A stretch of 64,000 nucleotides of DNA, taken from positions 682,001 through 746,000 of the forward strand of contig CAVYZL010000006.1 in NCBI GenBank assembly GCA_963773055.1, read 5' to 3'. Shown piece after piece: positions 48,035 through 56,637 of this stretch. This DNA is from PALSA-612 sp963773055. Lineage in GTDB: Bacteria > Actinomycetota > Thermoleophilia > Gaiellales > Gaiellaceae. A program made the translations under genes and the position numbers. The notes under the pieces were generated by a model. It was not told where the DNA came from, made no database searches, and saw nothing but the letters and a program-made list of their open reading frames with translations. How positions within the stretch are numbered: the stretch's first letter is position 1; each line of letters begins with the position of its first letter.

Positions 48035-48040
48035 TAGACT
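48035..48040 (+). promoter_or_regulatory. Putative leaderless -10 (TAGACT) for recO
   Basis: TAGACT lies six bases before ATG 48047 but only three before GTG 48044, so it favours the ATG as start. Confidence 0.5.
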
Positions 48041-48046
48041 GCCGTG

Positions 48047-48784
48047 ATGGCGGGACGGAGCGTGACTACCGAGGCAGTTGTCCTGCGCTCCCTCAGGTTC
48101 GCAGAGGCGGACCGCATCCTCCACCTCTACACGGCCGACCGCGGCCGCGTCGGCGCGATCGCAAAGGGCGCACGCAAGACGCGATCCCGCTTCGGCGGCC
48201 GCCTCGAGCCCCTGTCACATGTCGAGCTCGTGCTCCATCACGGTCGCGGAGAGCTCGCGACCGTGACCGGCGCGTCCCTCGTCCGCTCCCACGCGGCGAC
48301 GCGAGACGACACACACCGGCTCGCCGTCGGCCTGATCGGAGCAGAGGCAGTGCTCCGGCTCTTCCCCGAGCAGGAGCAGAACGACCGCGTGTTCGTCGCG
48401 ATCACGCGCTTCCTCGACGCGGTCGACGAGCTCGAGGGAAACGGGCGGCCCGAGCTCGACCCGCTCGGGCTTGCGTTCCAGCTCAAGCTGCTGTGGCTCG
48501 CCGGCTACCTCCCGCACACGGGCAGTTGCGCGGAGTGCGGGGCGGACGGCCCGATCACGGCGTTCTCGCCGCGCGCGGGCGGCGTCGTCTGCCGGGATTG
48601 CAGCGCAGGCTCGCTCGTTCTCTCGCCCGAGGGCCTGCACGCGATCGATCTGCTTCTCCGCAGCCCGCTCGCCGACGCGCGTACGGCTGACCTGACTCCG
48701 CGCGGCGCCCGCGAGGCGCTCTCCGTCGTCTCCGCGTCGTACGAGCACCACGGCGGGTTTCGCTTACGCACGCTCTCAGCGTAA
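48047..48784 (+). CDS. recO: DNA repair protein RecO
   Basis: 245 residues. The N-terminal OB fold has VTTEAVVLRSLRFAEADRILHLYT and GVRKT-like GARKTRSRFGG. A helical domain follows, with a zinc site of CAEC and CRDC. RecO loads RecA with RecR in gap repair. The start is set to ATG 48047 by promoter spacing. Confidence 0.93.
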   Translation: MAGRSVTTEAVVLRSLRFAEADRILHLYTADRGRVGAIAKGARKTRSRFGGRLEPLSHVELVLHHGRGELATVTGASLVRSHAATRDDTHRLAVGLIGAEAVLRLFPEQEQNDRVFVAITRFLDAVDELEGNGRPELDPLGLAFQLKLLWLAGYLPHTGSCAECGADGPITAFSPRAGGVVCRDCSAGSLVLSPEGLHAIDLLLRSPLADARTADLTPRGAREALSVVSASYEHHGGFRLRTLSA

Positions 48785-48802
48785 TTTCCGTTCACGGCCA
48801 GG

Positions 48803-49093
48803 TTGCACGAGCCGGCGCTGGGCGCGAAGATGCCGAACGTGGACGATGGCCAGGTCGACGAGCTCCGCCGGTGGGCGAACGGGCTCTCGACCGACCCCCG
48901 TCCAGAGGTGAAGGCGGCGGCGAAGGCGATCACGATGCTTGCCGACAACCTCAACGCCGCGCGGAGCCAGCTCCTCGAGGAGCGGATGATCCGCGAGGCG
49001 CTCGAAAGCCAGGACGAGAAAGACGCCTCGGAGCTCGAGCATGACCTGCGCTCGCGGCTGCGCGCCCGGCTGGCTCGGACTAGGCGGGCGTGA
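48803..49093 (+). CDS. Small helical protein of unknown function
   Basis: 96 residues from TTG 48803, or 87 from ATG 48830. Mostly alpha-helical and charged, with KAAAKAITMLADNLNAARSQ and a C-terminal REALESQDEKDASELEHDL coiled segment. Family not recognised. TAATTT at 48782 might be its -10, leaving a short leader. The start is uncertain. The 3' end overlaps the convergent LigB-like gene by 14 bases. Confidence 0.55.
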   Translation: MHEPALGAKMPNVDDGQVDELRRWANGLSTDPRPEVKAAAKAITMLADNLNAARSQLLEERMIREALESQDEKDASELEHDLRSRLRARLARTRRA

Positions 49094-49910
49094 AGGACGC
49101 GCAGAGCATCCCGTAGTACGTCGGCGCCTCGTACGAGAGCAGCTCGGCCTGCCACCCGTCGCCGAGCGCGCCGTGGAGCATCAGTAACTGCCACCAGCTA
49201 TCTGCGGCGGCCCGCTCGACGAATGCCTGCTCGAGCCCGAGAAGCTCCTCGAGACGGTTGCCGCCGACGATCGCGGAGATCGTGCCGTCGTACTCAGCGG
49301 ATGCAGGGTCGTAGCCGTACTGCCCGTCCGCGTCATGGCAGTGGCCGTGATCGGCGCTTGCCACGAAGACGACGCGGCGATCGGAGCGGCCGATGGCGGC
49401 CCCGATCGCGCGACCCGCGTCCACGTGCGCCTGGGGCGATAGATCGCGCGCCGGGCTGACGACGACGGCGGGCAGCGGAGGTGTCGCACGCCCGCCGAGG
49501 TGCCAGAGCGGGATCAGCGTGCCCCAGTCCATCGGCATCGCCGCCTCGTCGATCCGGTTACCGCCGTAGCTGACGCCGACGGTGGGCACGCCCGCGTCGT
49601 TCAAGGCCCCGAGCACGAGGCCGGCCAGCTCCCGATCTGTGGTGGCCTCGAGCCCGATCGTGCGGCCGTCCGTGCCGGCGACAGCGCCTTCGAGAGCGCC
49701 GGCGACGACGACTGCCATCGCTCCCTGCACGTGGACGTTGTGCGGTGTGACGACGACGACCGTGTCCGGATCGGCCGCTGCCGCGCGGCGACCGAGCTCC
49801 TCGAACGCCTCGCGTGTCGCTGCTGCGAGCTCGAGCTCGTCGTCCGTGCACGTCTCCGTGACCGCGATCGGCCCGTGAGGGCAGATGGCGCCGAAGACGA
49901 TCGTGCCCAT
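49080..49910 (-). CDS. LigB-type extradiol dioxygenase/MEMO-like protein
   Basis: 276 residues. GAICPHGPIAV near the N-terminus, TPHNVHVQG, MDWGTLIPLWHLGG and SADHGHCHD supply the histidines expected of class III extradiol dioxygenase subunit B-like proteins. Such proteins cleave catechols or act as non-enzymatic MEMO relatives. No partner subunit is next to it. Divergent from the acetyltransferase at 49938 with overlapping -10 hexamers. Confidence 0.75.
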   Translation of the reverse strand: MGTIVFGAICPHGPIAVTETCTDDELELAAATREAFEELGRRAAAADPDTVVVVTPHNVHVQGAMAVVVAGALEGAVAGTDGRTIGLEATTDRELAGLVLGALNDAGVPTVGVSYGGNRIDEAAMPMDWGTLIPLWHLGGRATPPLPAVVVSPARDLSPQAHVDAGRAIGAAIGRSDRRVVFVASADHGHCHDADGQYGYDPASAEYDGTISAIVGGNRLEELLGLEQAFVERAAADSWWQLLMLHGALGDGWQAELLSYEAPTYYGMLCASFTPA

Positions 49911-49919
49911 CGAGGGAGG

Positions 49920-49925
49920 ACGCTA
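49920..49925 (-). promoter_or_regulatory. Putative -10 (TAGCGT) for the LigB-like gene
   Basis: Minus-strand TAGCGT lies nine bases before the ATG at 49910 and shares TA with the plus-strand TATCGT. Confidence 0.45.
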
Positions 49926-49929
49926 TCGT
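49924..49929 (+). promoter_or_regulatory. Putative leaderless -10 (TATCGT)
   Basis: TATCGT lies eight bases before ATG 49938 and overlaps the divergent TAGCGT by two base pairs. Confidence 0.45.
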
Positions 49930-49937
49930 CCCCGTCG

Positions 49938-50396
49938 ATGAGGCGCGGGCTCCCCGGTGGCTACGAGCTCGACGACGACGTCGCCCGCATCGACATCGAC
50001 GCGGTGCACCGGTATCTCTCAGAGGAGTCCTACTGGGCGGCGGGCCGGCCCCGTGAGGTGGTCGAAGACCTCGTCCGCCGCGCAGCGCGGGTCGTGGGCC
50101 TCTATTACAGCGGCCTCGGGGACAGGATTAATCCTGTCCCCGAGACAGTTTCCCACCAGGTGGGCTTCGCGCGCGTCTTTTCGGACGGCCATACGCTCGC
50201 GTATCTGGCGGACGTCTACGTGCTGCCGGAGCATCGCGGGGACGGGCGTGGCGTCGAGCTCGTCCGCGAGGCGGTGGAGGGCGGCGATCTCGCCGGCGTG
50301 CGCTGGCTGCTGCACACGAAGGACGCGCACACGCTCTACGAGCGGTTCGGCTTCGGGCCGCCGTCGGAGCGGGTGATGGAGCGCAGCCCTGGCTGA
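49938..50396 (+). CDS. GNAT acetyltransferase carrying an in-frame palindromic insert
   Basis: 152 residues. VGFARVFSDGHTLAYLADVYVLPEHRGDGRGVELVREAV is a typical GNAT core in two parts, ending DAHTLYERFGF. Between VVGLYYSG and HQVGFARVF lie 13 extra residues (LGDRINPVPETVS) encoded by the palindrome at 50115 and nine following bases. The insert falls in a loop between strands and keeps the frame open, so the protein may still fold. Stop overlaps the MFS gene start region. Confidence 0.8.
   Translation: MRRGLPGGYELDDDVARIDIDAVHRYLSEESYWAAGRPREVVEDLVRRAARVVGLYYSGLGDRINPVPETVSHQVGFARVFSDGHTLAYLADVYVLPEHRGDGRGVELVREAVEGGDLAGVRWLLHTKDAHTLYERFGFGPPSERVMERSPG
50115..50144. repeat. Perfect 30-bp REP-like palindrome inside a gene
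   Basis: The palindrome is CTCGGGGACAGGATT and its reverse complement, with no mismatches. Its core GGGGACAGGAT recurs at 34163. A second small inverted repeat, CCCACC-A-GGTGGG, follows at 50152-50164. Confidence 0.85.
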
Positions 50397-51744
50397 TCGG
50401 CGGACCCGCGCGCTGACGATCGCGCTCGCCGTCGGTGTCGCGGTCGCGTTCGCCGACTCGTCGATCGTGGTCCTCGCGCTCCCCGATCTGTACGGGGCGT
50501 TCGACACGACGATCACCGGCGTCTCCTGGGTGATCACGTCCTACAACGTCGTCGTCGCCGTCGTCGCGTTCTGCCTCGTTCCCTTCGCCCGGCGCCTCCG
50601 GCCGTCGGTCACGGGAGCGATCGGCGTCGTCGTCTTCGCCGCCGCCTCGGCCGGCTGCGCGGCGTCGTGGGAGCTCGAAGTGCTGATCGGCTTCCGGTGC
50701 CTCCAGGGAGCGGGCGGCGCGCTGATGCTTGTCGCGGCGTTGCGCGGGCTCGGCGCGCTGACGGGCTCGGCGGAGCGGGGAGCCGTGCTCTGGACGACCG
50801 CCGGGACGCTCGGCGCCGCCGCCGGGCCCGCTCTCGGCGGAATCCTGACGCAGCTCTTCGACTGGCGCGCGATCTTCGCCGTCCAGGTGCCGCTCGCGCT
50901 CGTCGCGCTCGCGGCGATCGTCGACCAGCGGGTCAAGAGCCTGCCGCAGGAGCCGGCGACAGGCAGCGAGCGGCCGCACGCGATTGCCGCCGACACCGGG
51001 CTCGGCCTCGTCTACGGCGCCCTCGTCGGCGCCCTCTTCCTCTCCGTACTGCTCGTGATCACCGTCTGGTCGACGCCGCCGGCGCTCGGCGCCGTCATCG
51101 TCACAGCGCTGCCCGCCGCTGTGCTCGCCGTCAAGCCGCTGGCCGCGCGGCTCAGCACGCGCACGAGCGCGATGGGCGGGTCGGCGTTGCTCGCGGGCGG
51201 GCTCGTAGCGCTCGCCCTCCTCCCGCGTGTGAGCAACGGCCTCGTCGCGCTCGCGCTGGCGTTCTGCGGCGCCGGCCTCGGCCTGGCCGTCCCGGCGCTG
51301 ACCGGCACGGCCCTCGACGCGACCGGTCGCGCGACGCGCAGCGGCCTCGTCACCGTCGGGGCGAGGCATGCTGGGCTCGTGCTCTCGCTCGCGCTGATCG
51401 CGCCGTTGCTCTCGAACACGCTGTCCGGGAGCGACGACAAGGCGCTCCGTGCCGGCGCCCAGGTCGTGCTCGAGGGCGACATCCCGCTCCAGCAGAAGGT
51501 GCCGATCGCGTTCGACCTCCGAAAGGCGCTCGCCGCTGCGAAGCAGGGCGAGGTGCCCGACCTCGGCGAGCCGTTCGACAAGCGAGGCGCCGCAACGGAC
51601 GAGAAGCTGCGCTCGCTCCGCGACGAGCTGGTCAACAAGCTCGAGAGCGTCGTCACGCGGGGGTTCCGCTCGTCGTTCGCACTATCTGCGCTCTTTGCCC
51701 TGATCGCGATCCTTCCGGCCTCGCGCCTGAGGAGGAGCGCGTGA
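50389..51744 (+). CDS. MFS drug-resistance-type transporter
   Basis: About 451 residues with 13-14 hydrophobic segments, of the DHA2 (14-helix) type. SSIVVLALPDLYGAF, GFRCLQGAGGALM and GPALGGILTQLFDWRAIFAVQVP are family motifs. An unusual hydrophilic loop of about 75 residues (SGSDDKALRAGAQ to KLESVVTRG) precedes the last helix. No ATG/GTG/TTG precedes the first helix, so CTG 50389, overlapping the acetyltransferase stop, is the likely start. GTG 50467 would remove helix 1. Exports unknown compounds. Confidence 0.82.
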   Translation: MADRRTRALTIALAVGVAVAFADSSIVVLALPDLYGAFDTTITGVSWVITSYNVVVAVVAFCLVPFARRLRPSVTGAIGVVVFAAASAGCAASWELEVLIGFRCLQGAGGALMLVAALRGLGALTGSAERGAVLWTTAGTLGAAAGPALGGILTQLFDWRAIFAVQVPLALVALAAIVDQRVKSLPQEPATGSERPHAIAADTGLGLVYGALVGALFLSVLLVITVWSTPPALGAVIVTALPAAVLAVKPLAARLSTRTSAMGGSALLAGGLVALALLPRVSNGLVALALAFCGAGLGLAVPALTGTALDATGRATRSGLVTVGARHAGLVLSLALIAPLLSNTLSGSDDKALRAGAQVVLEGDIPLQQKVPIAFDLRKALAAAKQGEVPDLGEPFDKRGAATDEKLRSLRDELVNKLESVVTRGFRSSFALSALFALIAILPASRLRRSA

Positions 51745-52163
51745 AGGCGCGCCGCGTGCTGCTCGCGCTGCTCGCAACCGTCGGCGTGCTGATCGTGTGC
51801 GAGCTCGCCTTCGGCGCGCTCGACTTCGGGGAGACGACGATTGGCGATGCGTGCACGACGAGCGCCAACTTCGACGGCAGCGGCGTCGACGGCGCCGTCC
51901 AGCGCTTCGCGCTGTCCGCGATCAGCGGCGCCGCGTGCGAGCTCGGCGTCAGCCGTGAGGAGCTCGTGCTCTCGCTCGTACCCTCGGCGGGGGGGACCGT
52001 GCGCTGGGACAAGGCGACGATCAACCGCGCGCTCCGCCACGGCATCGAGCGGGCGTCGAAGGACACGGCCGGGAACGGCCTGCTCGGAGGAGTCGTCTCC
52101 GCGTTGCTCGACAAGATCCTCGCCGACCCGCTCGCGTGGCTGCTCGGCCAGGCAGGCGAATAG
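51741..52163 (+). CDS. Secreted or membrane-anchored protein of unknown function
   Basis: 140 residues. Signal peptide or anchor at residues 5-25 (VLLALLATVGVLIVC), then a soluble part with GDACTTSANFDGSGVDGAVQ, two cysteines, and a hydrophobic end (LLDKILADPLAWLLGQAGE). GTG start in the MFS stop (GTGA) with GAGGAGG upstream, so it is coupled to the transporter. It might be an accessory component of that exporter, perhaps touching its long loop. No family recognised. Confidence 0.7.
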   Translation: MKARRVLLALLATVGVLIVCELAFGALDFGETTIGDACTTSANFDGSGVDGAVQRFALSAISGAACELGVSREELVLSLVPSAGGTVRWDKATINRALRHGIERASKDTAGNGLLGGVVSALLDKILADPLAWLLGQAGE

Positions 52164-52166
52164 CAT
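52161..52166 (+). promoter_or_regulatory. Putative leaderless -10 (TAGCAT) for glyQ
   Basis: TAGCAT begins with the upstream gene's TAG stop and lies seven bases before the glyQ GTG. Confidence 0.5.
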
Positions 52167-52173
52167 CCCTCGC

Positions 52174-53037
52174 GTGGCGCTGAGCTACCAGGAGATGATC
52201 GCGGCGCTCCAGGACTACTGGGCGAAGCAGGGCTGCGTGATCATGCAGCCGTACCACACGGAGCTCGGTGCGGGAACGGCCAATCCGGCGACGTTCCTTC
52301 GCTCGCTCGGCCCGGACCCGTGGAAGGTCGCATACGTCGAGCCGTGCATCCGGCCGACCGACGGCCGCTACGGCGAGAACCCGTACCGGTTCCAGCACTA
52401 CTACCAGTACCAGGTGCTCTTGAAGCCGGCGCCCGCCGACGTGCTCGATCTCTACTTCGGGTCGCTGTCCGCGATCGGCATCGACCTCGTGCGCCACGAC
52501 GTCCGTCTCGTCGAGGACGACTGGGAGCAGCCGTCGATCGGCGCCTGGGGCCTCGGCTGGGAGGTCTGGTGCGACGGCATGGAGATCACGCAGTTCACGT
52601 ACTTCCAGCAGGTCGGGGGCATCGAGCTCGACGTGATCCCCGCGGAGATGACGTACGGGCTCGAGCGGCTCGCGATGTTCCTTCAGGAGAAGCGGAGCGC
52701 GTTCGAGCTCGAGTGGGCGCCGGGCGTGACGTGGGGAGACGTCTACCGCGAGTCGGAGCGCCAGTGGTCGACGTACAACTTCGAGGATGCGCCCGTCGAC
52801 GTGCTCGTCCGCCGCTTCGGCGAGCACGAGGAGGAGTGTCGCCATCTGATCGAGCGGCGGCTGCCGCTTCCCGCGTACGACCAGGTGCTCAAGTGCTCGC
52901 ACGCGCTGAACCTGCTCGACGCGCGCGGCGCCGTCTCGGCGACGGAGCGCGCCGCGTACATCCTCCGCGCGCGGAACCTGACCCTCAAGGTCGCAAAGCT
53001 CTATCTGGAGATGCTCGATGCCGAGCCTGCTGGTTGA
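52174..53037 (+). CDS. glyQ: Glycyl-tRNA synthetase alpha subunit
   Basis: 287 residues. YQEMIAALQDYWAKQGCVIMQPY, GAGTANPATFLRSLGP, VEPCIRPTDGRYGENPYR and QFTYFQQVGG are signature segments of the alpha subunit, which holds the catalytic core of the heterotetrameric enzyme. It overlaps glyS by 20 bases. Intact, unlike its partner. Confidence 0.96.
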   Translation: MALSYQEMIAALQDYWAKQGCVIMQPYHTELGAGTANPATFLRSLGPDPWKVAYVEPCIRPTDGRYGENPYRFQHYYQYQVLLKPAPADVLDLYFGSLSAIGIDLVRHDVRLVEDDWEQPSIGAWGLGWEVWCDGMEITQFTYFQQVGGIELDVIPAEMTYGLERLAMFLQEKRSAFELEWAPGVTWGDVYRESERQWSTYNFEDAPVDVLVRRFGEHEEECRHLIERRLPLPAYDQVLKCSHALNLLDARGAVSATERAAYILRARNLTLKVAKLYLEMLDAEPAG

Positions 53038-54905
53038 GATCGGCTGCGAGGAGCTCCCGGCCGCGGCCTGCTACGAGGCCGAGGCCCAGCTCCGCGACCA
53101 CGTGCGCGCAGCCCTCGGGCTCGAGCCGACGCAGGTCTTCGTCTCGCCCCGCCGCGTCGCCGTTCCTCGTCGAGGACGCGCCCGCCGAATCTGCGCCGAC
53201 CTGGGTCTCCGGTCCGCCGCCGAGCGCGCCGGACACGGCGAAGGAAGGCTTTGCGCGCAAGCACGGCGTTGCACCAGGTTCCCTCGAGGAGCGCGACGGC
53301 CGGCTCGGCATCGAGCTGCCCGGGCGGCCGCTGGCCGAGGTCGTGAAGGAGCAGCTCGACGAGCTCGTCTTCGGGCTTTCCTTCTCGAAGTCGATGCGTT
53401 GGCGCGACGACGGCAGGCGCTTCTCGCGCCCCGTCCGCTGGGTGCTCGTCAAGCTGGACGGCGAGACGATCGCCGGCGAGTCGTCGTTCGGGCGCCGGTT
53501 CGTCTCCGGCGCTGTCGAGATCCCCGACGCCGCTGGATATCTCGATGCGTTGCGCGCGGCAGGCGTGGAGCCCGACCAGAACGAGCGGCGCCGGCGGATC
53601 GTCGAGGGCCTCGACGAGCTCGGGACCGCGGACGACCCGCTGGGAAAGCTCGACGAGGTCGTGCACATGTCCGAGTGGCCGGTCGTGCTGGAAGCGACGT
53701 TCGACGAGGCGTTCCTTCGGCTTCCGCGGCGCGTGATCGACACGGCGATGCAGGCGCACCAGCGCTATTTCCCGCTCGGCGGCAACCGCTTCGCGCTCGT
53801 CACGGCCGGCGGTGAGCCGGAGCTGATCGTGCCGGGCTACGTCCGCGTGCTCGAGGGCCGCCTCGACGACGCGGCGTTCACGTTCGACCGCGACGTCGCC
53901 GTCGGGATCCACGACATGGCGGGGAGGCTCGGGCAGATCACGTTCTTCGAGGGCGGCGGCACGCTCGCCGAGAAGGCGAGCCGCCTGGTGGGAATCGTCG
54001 ACAAGCTCGGGGGCGAGCGAGGACGCGCGCCAGGCGGCGTCGCTCGCCAAGGCCGACCAGGCATCCGAGCTCGTGCGGGAGTTCCCGACGCTCGAGGGCG
54101 CGATCGGCGCCGAATACGCGCGGCTCGCCGGCCTGCCGGATGACGTCTGCACGGCAATCGCGGAGCAGTACCTCCCGACGGAGCCGACGCGGCGTCTGCC
54201 AACGACCGAGGCGGGCCGGATCCTCTCCGCCGCGGACAAGATCGACACGCTGACCGTCTCGTTCGGCCTCGGTCACCGTCCGACCGGCTCGCGCGACCCC
54301 TACGGCCTGCGCCGCGCGGCGATCGGTCTCTGCCGGCTCGCCGTCGACGGCGACGTCACGATTCCCCGGTCCCTGCTCAACGACGAAGTGCAGCGACTTC
54401 GTCGGGGAGCGGCTCGAGGGCTATCTCGACGTCCCGGTCGAACACGTGCGGGCGGCGGCGCGGCTCAGATCATCACCATCACTCCGGTGACGGAGACCGA
54501 TTCGGCCCAGCCTCTAACTGTTGGGAAACGGCCTCGGTCGGCGAGGTCGCTGGCCTTGCGACCTGGCTTGCAGGCCAGGATCTCTCGACCGTGCACGAGG
54601 TCTACGTCCGCGCGAGCCGCATCGTCGGAACGGCGGCCGACGAGAAGCCGGTCGACGACGCACTGCTCGCCGACGAGGCAGAGCACGAGCTCGTCGCGGC
54701 GGTTGGCGCCCAGCCGGGCCCGGATGCGAGCCATGACGACGTCCTCGCGTGGGCGACGTCGCTAGCCCCGGTCGTCGAGCGCTTCTTCACCGACGTCCTC
54801 GTGATGGCAGAGGATGAGGCGCTCCGGGCGAACCGGCTTCGCATCCTCCGCGACGTGAAGCGGGCGATCGGCCGGCTCGGCGACCTTGCCGAGATCCCGC
54901 TTTAG
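53018..54905 (+). CDS. glyS: Glycyl-tRNA synthetase beta subunit (three frame breaks and a 67-bp insert)
   Basis: The whole beta subunit is readable in pieces: SLLVEIGCEELPA, RRVAV/LVEDAPAES, FGLSFSKSMRW, QRYFPL, SELVREFPTLEGAIGAEYA, DPYGLRRAAIG and VHEVYVRASRIVG near the C-terminus. Single surplus bases occur near 53165, 54018 and 54394. Bases 54464-54530 do not belong to the protein and bring an in-frame TGA at 54488. Removing them joins VRAAAR to ASVGEVAGLATWL. Either an assembly problem or a real lesion. If real, the last ~130 residues would be lost, and another GlyRS would be needed. Confidence 0.8.
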
Positions 54906-55921
54906 GGAATCCGGGGGAACCAGAGGCCGCCGAGGAGGCCGGCGCCGATCAGGAGCGCGGCGGCTGCTGCGGCGACATAGTCGGTCACCTCGCGCGGAGT
55001 CCGGTAGCGGCCGATCCGCGACCCGAGCCTCTCGTAGACCTTGTTCAGCCGTGCGCTCGAGACGGCGGCGTAGAACTCGCCGTCGGTGTCGGTTGCGATC
55101 TCCTGCAGCGTCTCGGGGTCGGGAGGCACCGGGATCGTGCGCGAGAACCCGAAGCGATTGAACGTCACGGTGCCGTCCGGCGTGCCGAGCGCGACCGTGT
55201 AGACGGGGATGCCGGCCGCCTTCGCGAGCTGCGCACCCTCGAACGGCTGGAGGATCCCCTCCGTCTGCGAGCCGTCCGAGAGCATGAGGATCGCGGTCAC
55301 CGGCTGGTCGGGATCGTCGTTCAGCGGCGCTTGGCCGGCCGGTGCCTGGTCGGTCGGTGCTGGCGCGCCGGTCTCGGTTCCGCTCGCGCCTCGCGCGAGG
55401 TCGACCGATCGGGCGAGGGCGTCGCCGATAGCTGTGCCTCGGCCCGGGTAGAGATAGTCCACCGCGTCGCGCACGACCTGCCGGTCGCGCGTGAGCGGTG
55501 CGATCACCTGCGCTTCCGACGAGAACGTGACGACGCCGACGCGATACCGGTCCGGAAGCTTGTCGATGAACCGCCGGACGGCCTCCTGTGCCGCCCCCAT
55601 CCGCGTGGGCGGCACGTCCTTCGCGAACATCGACCCCGAGCTGTCGATCGTGAGGATCACGTTCGCGTTCTCGCGGTGCGCTGCGACCGTCACTTGGGGT
55701 CGGGCGAGAGCGAGGAGCGCGGTGGCCAGCGCCAGGAAGAAGAGGGCGGGAGGGACCCAGCGGCGCCATGCGCGCTGCTCGTCGACGACGGAGGCGAGAA
55801 CCGCAAGGTTTGTGTAGCGGACGGCGTACTTCGCCCGACGGCGCTCGAGCACGACGTAGGCCGCGACGGCCAGCGGCACGATTGCGAGCAGCGGCAGCAT
55901 CAGGGGCCACTGGAAGCTCAC
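54902..55921 (-). CDS. VWA-domain membrane protein (BatA/B-like), last gene of the MoxR operon
   Basis: 339 residues. Two N-terminal membrane helices (from WPLMLPLLAIVPLAV), a von Willebrand A domain with MIDAS DSSGS near residue 96, then GTAIGDAL and LSDGSQTEG, and a C-terminal helix (AALLIGAGLLGGLW). The VWA domain faces one side of the membrane as in Bat proteins. It carries a proline/alanine-rich loop (PAPTDQAPAGQAP) absent from the paralogue upstream. GTG start in the preceding stop. Convergent 4-base overlap with glyS. Confidence 0.85.
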   Translation of the reverse strand: MSFQWPLMLPLLAIVPLAVAAYVVLERRRAKYAVRYTNLAVLASVVDEQRAWRRWVPPALFFLALATALLALARPQVTVAAHRENANVILTIDSSGSMFAKDVPPTRMGAAQEAVRRFIDKLPDRYRVGVVTFSSEAQVIAPLTRDRQVVRDAVDYLYPGRGTAIGDALARSVDLARGASGTETGAPAPTDQAPAGQAPLNDDPDQPVTAILMLSDGSQTEGILQPFEGAQLAKAAGIPVYTVALGTPDGTVTFNRFGFSRTIPVPPDPETLQEIATDTDGEFYAAVSSARLNKVYERLGSRIGRYRTPREVTDYVAAAAAALLIGAGLLGGLWFPRIP

Positions 55922-56637
55922 GGCTGTAGAGCTCCTCTCGTGCACACGGCCAGGACCTGGAGCTTCGCCTTGAGCGAGCGGGCGGCACCGCCGAGGTCTG
56001 CGCCGGCCACGAGGAGATGGCCGCGTCTGACGAGCGACGAGCGCACGCCTGCGAGCTGCCGCGCGGTCGGTTCCTTGGGAGAGCTGAAGGCGACCGCATG
56101 GGTGAACGAGACGAGCCGCTCTCCAGCGGGACAGCGGTTCGTTACGCCCTCGACGCCGCGGGTGAACGACACCGTGCGCACGCGCAGCTGGGTGGGGGAG
56201 GTGGGCTTGAACGCCGCCGGCGCAGCAGTGACCGTCGGTACGCGGCCCCCGCCAGCGGTCGGGATGCAGCCGACAAACGGCCTGAACGCGGCCGGTCGTG
56301 ACTTCTGGCCCGAGTACGTACCCGTGAAGACGACCTCGCTCGTCGTCGTCACGCCCGGGTTCACGGGACTGCCGAGCCGGCCCGAGAAGCTCATGTCGAT
56401 CGCCCGGCTCGTCAGACGCGCGTCGACGCCGCCGACGATGCTGCCCTTCGGGCACTTCACGTACCACGAGCGCGACGGCGCGCCGTCTGCTGCCGTCGAG
56501 GCCGGGATCGTGACCCACGGCCCGGAGACCGGAATGCACACCTGGAGGCCGCGGCACTCGTCCGCGGCGCGCGCGGACGGCGCGGTCAGGATCGTGAGCG
56601 TCGCGCCGAGCGCGACCAGCAAGCCTGCCATCCTCAT
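55918..56637 (-). CDS. Secreted cysteine-containing protein in the MoxR/VWA operon
   Basis: 239 residues. The signal peptide (MAGLLVALGATLTIL) ends near ARA. The mature part has six cysteines (ECRGLQVC, VKCPKGS, VGCIPT, NRCPAGE, AVCTRG), suggesting disulfides, and beta-rich sequence such as VGGVDARLTSRAIDMSFSG. No family recognised. AGGAGG Shine-Dalgarno just before the ATG. It is coupled by 4-base overlaps to a VWA gene on each side, so it is probably a substrate or partner of that machinery. Confidence 0.75.
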   Translation of the reverse strand: MRMAGLLVALGATLTILTAPSARAADECRGLQVCIPVSGPWVTIPASTAADGAPSRSWYVKCPKGSIVGGVDARLTSRAIDMSFSGRLGSPVNPGVTTTSEVVFTGTYSGQKSRPAAFRPFVGCIPTAGGGRVPTVTAAPAAFKPTSPTQLRVRTVSFTRGVEGVTNRCPAGERLVSFTHAVAFSSPKEPTARQLAGVRSSLVRRGHLLVAGADLGGAARSLKAKLQVLAVCTRGALQP

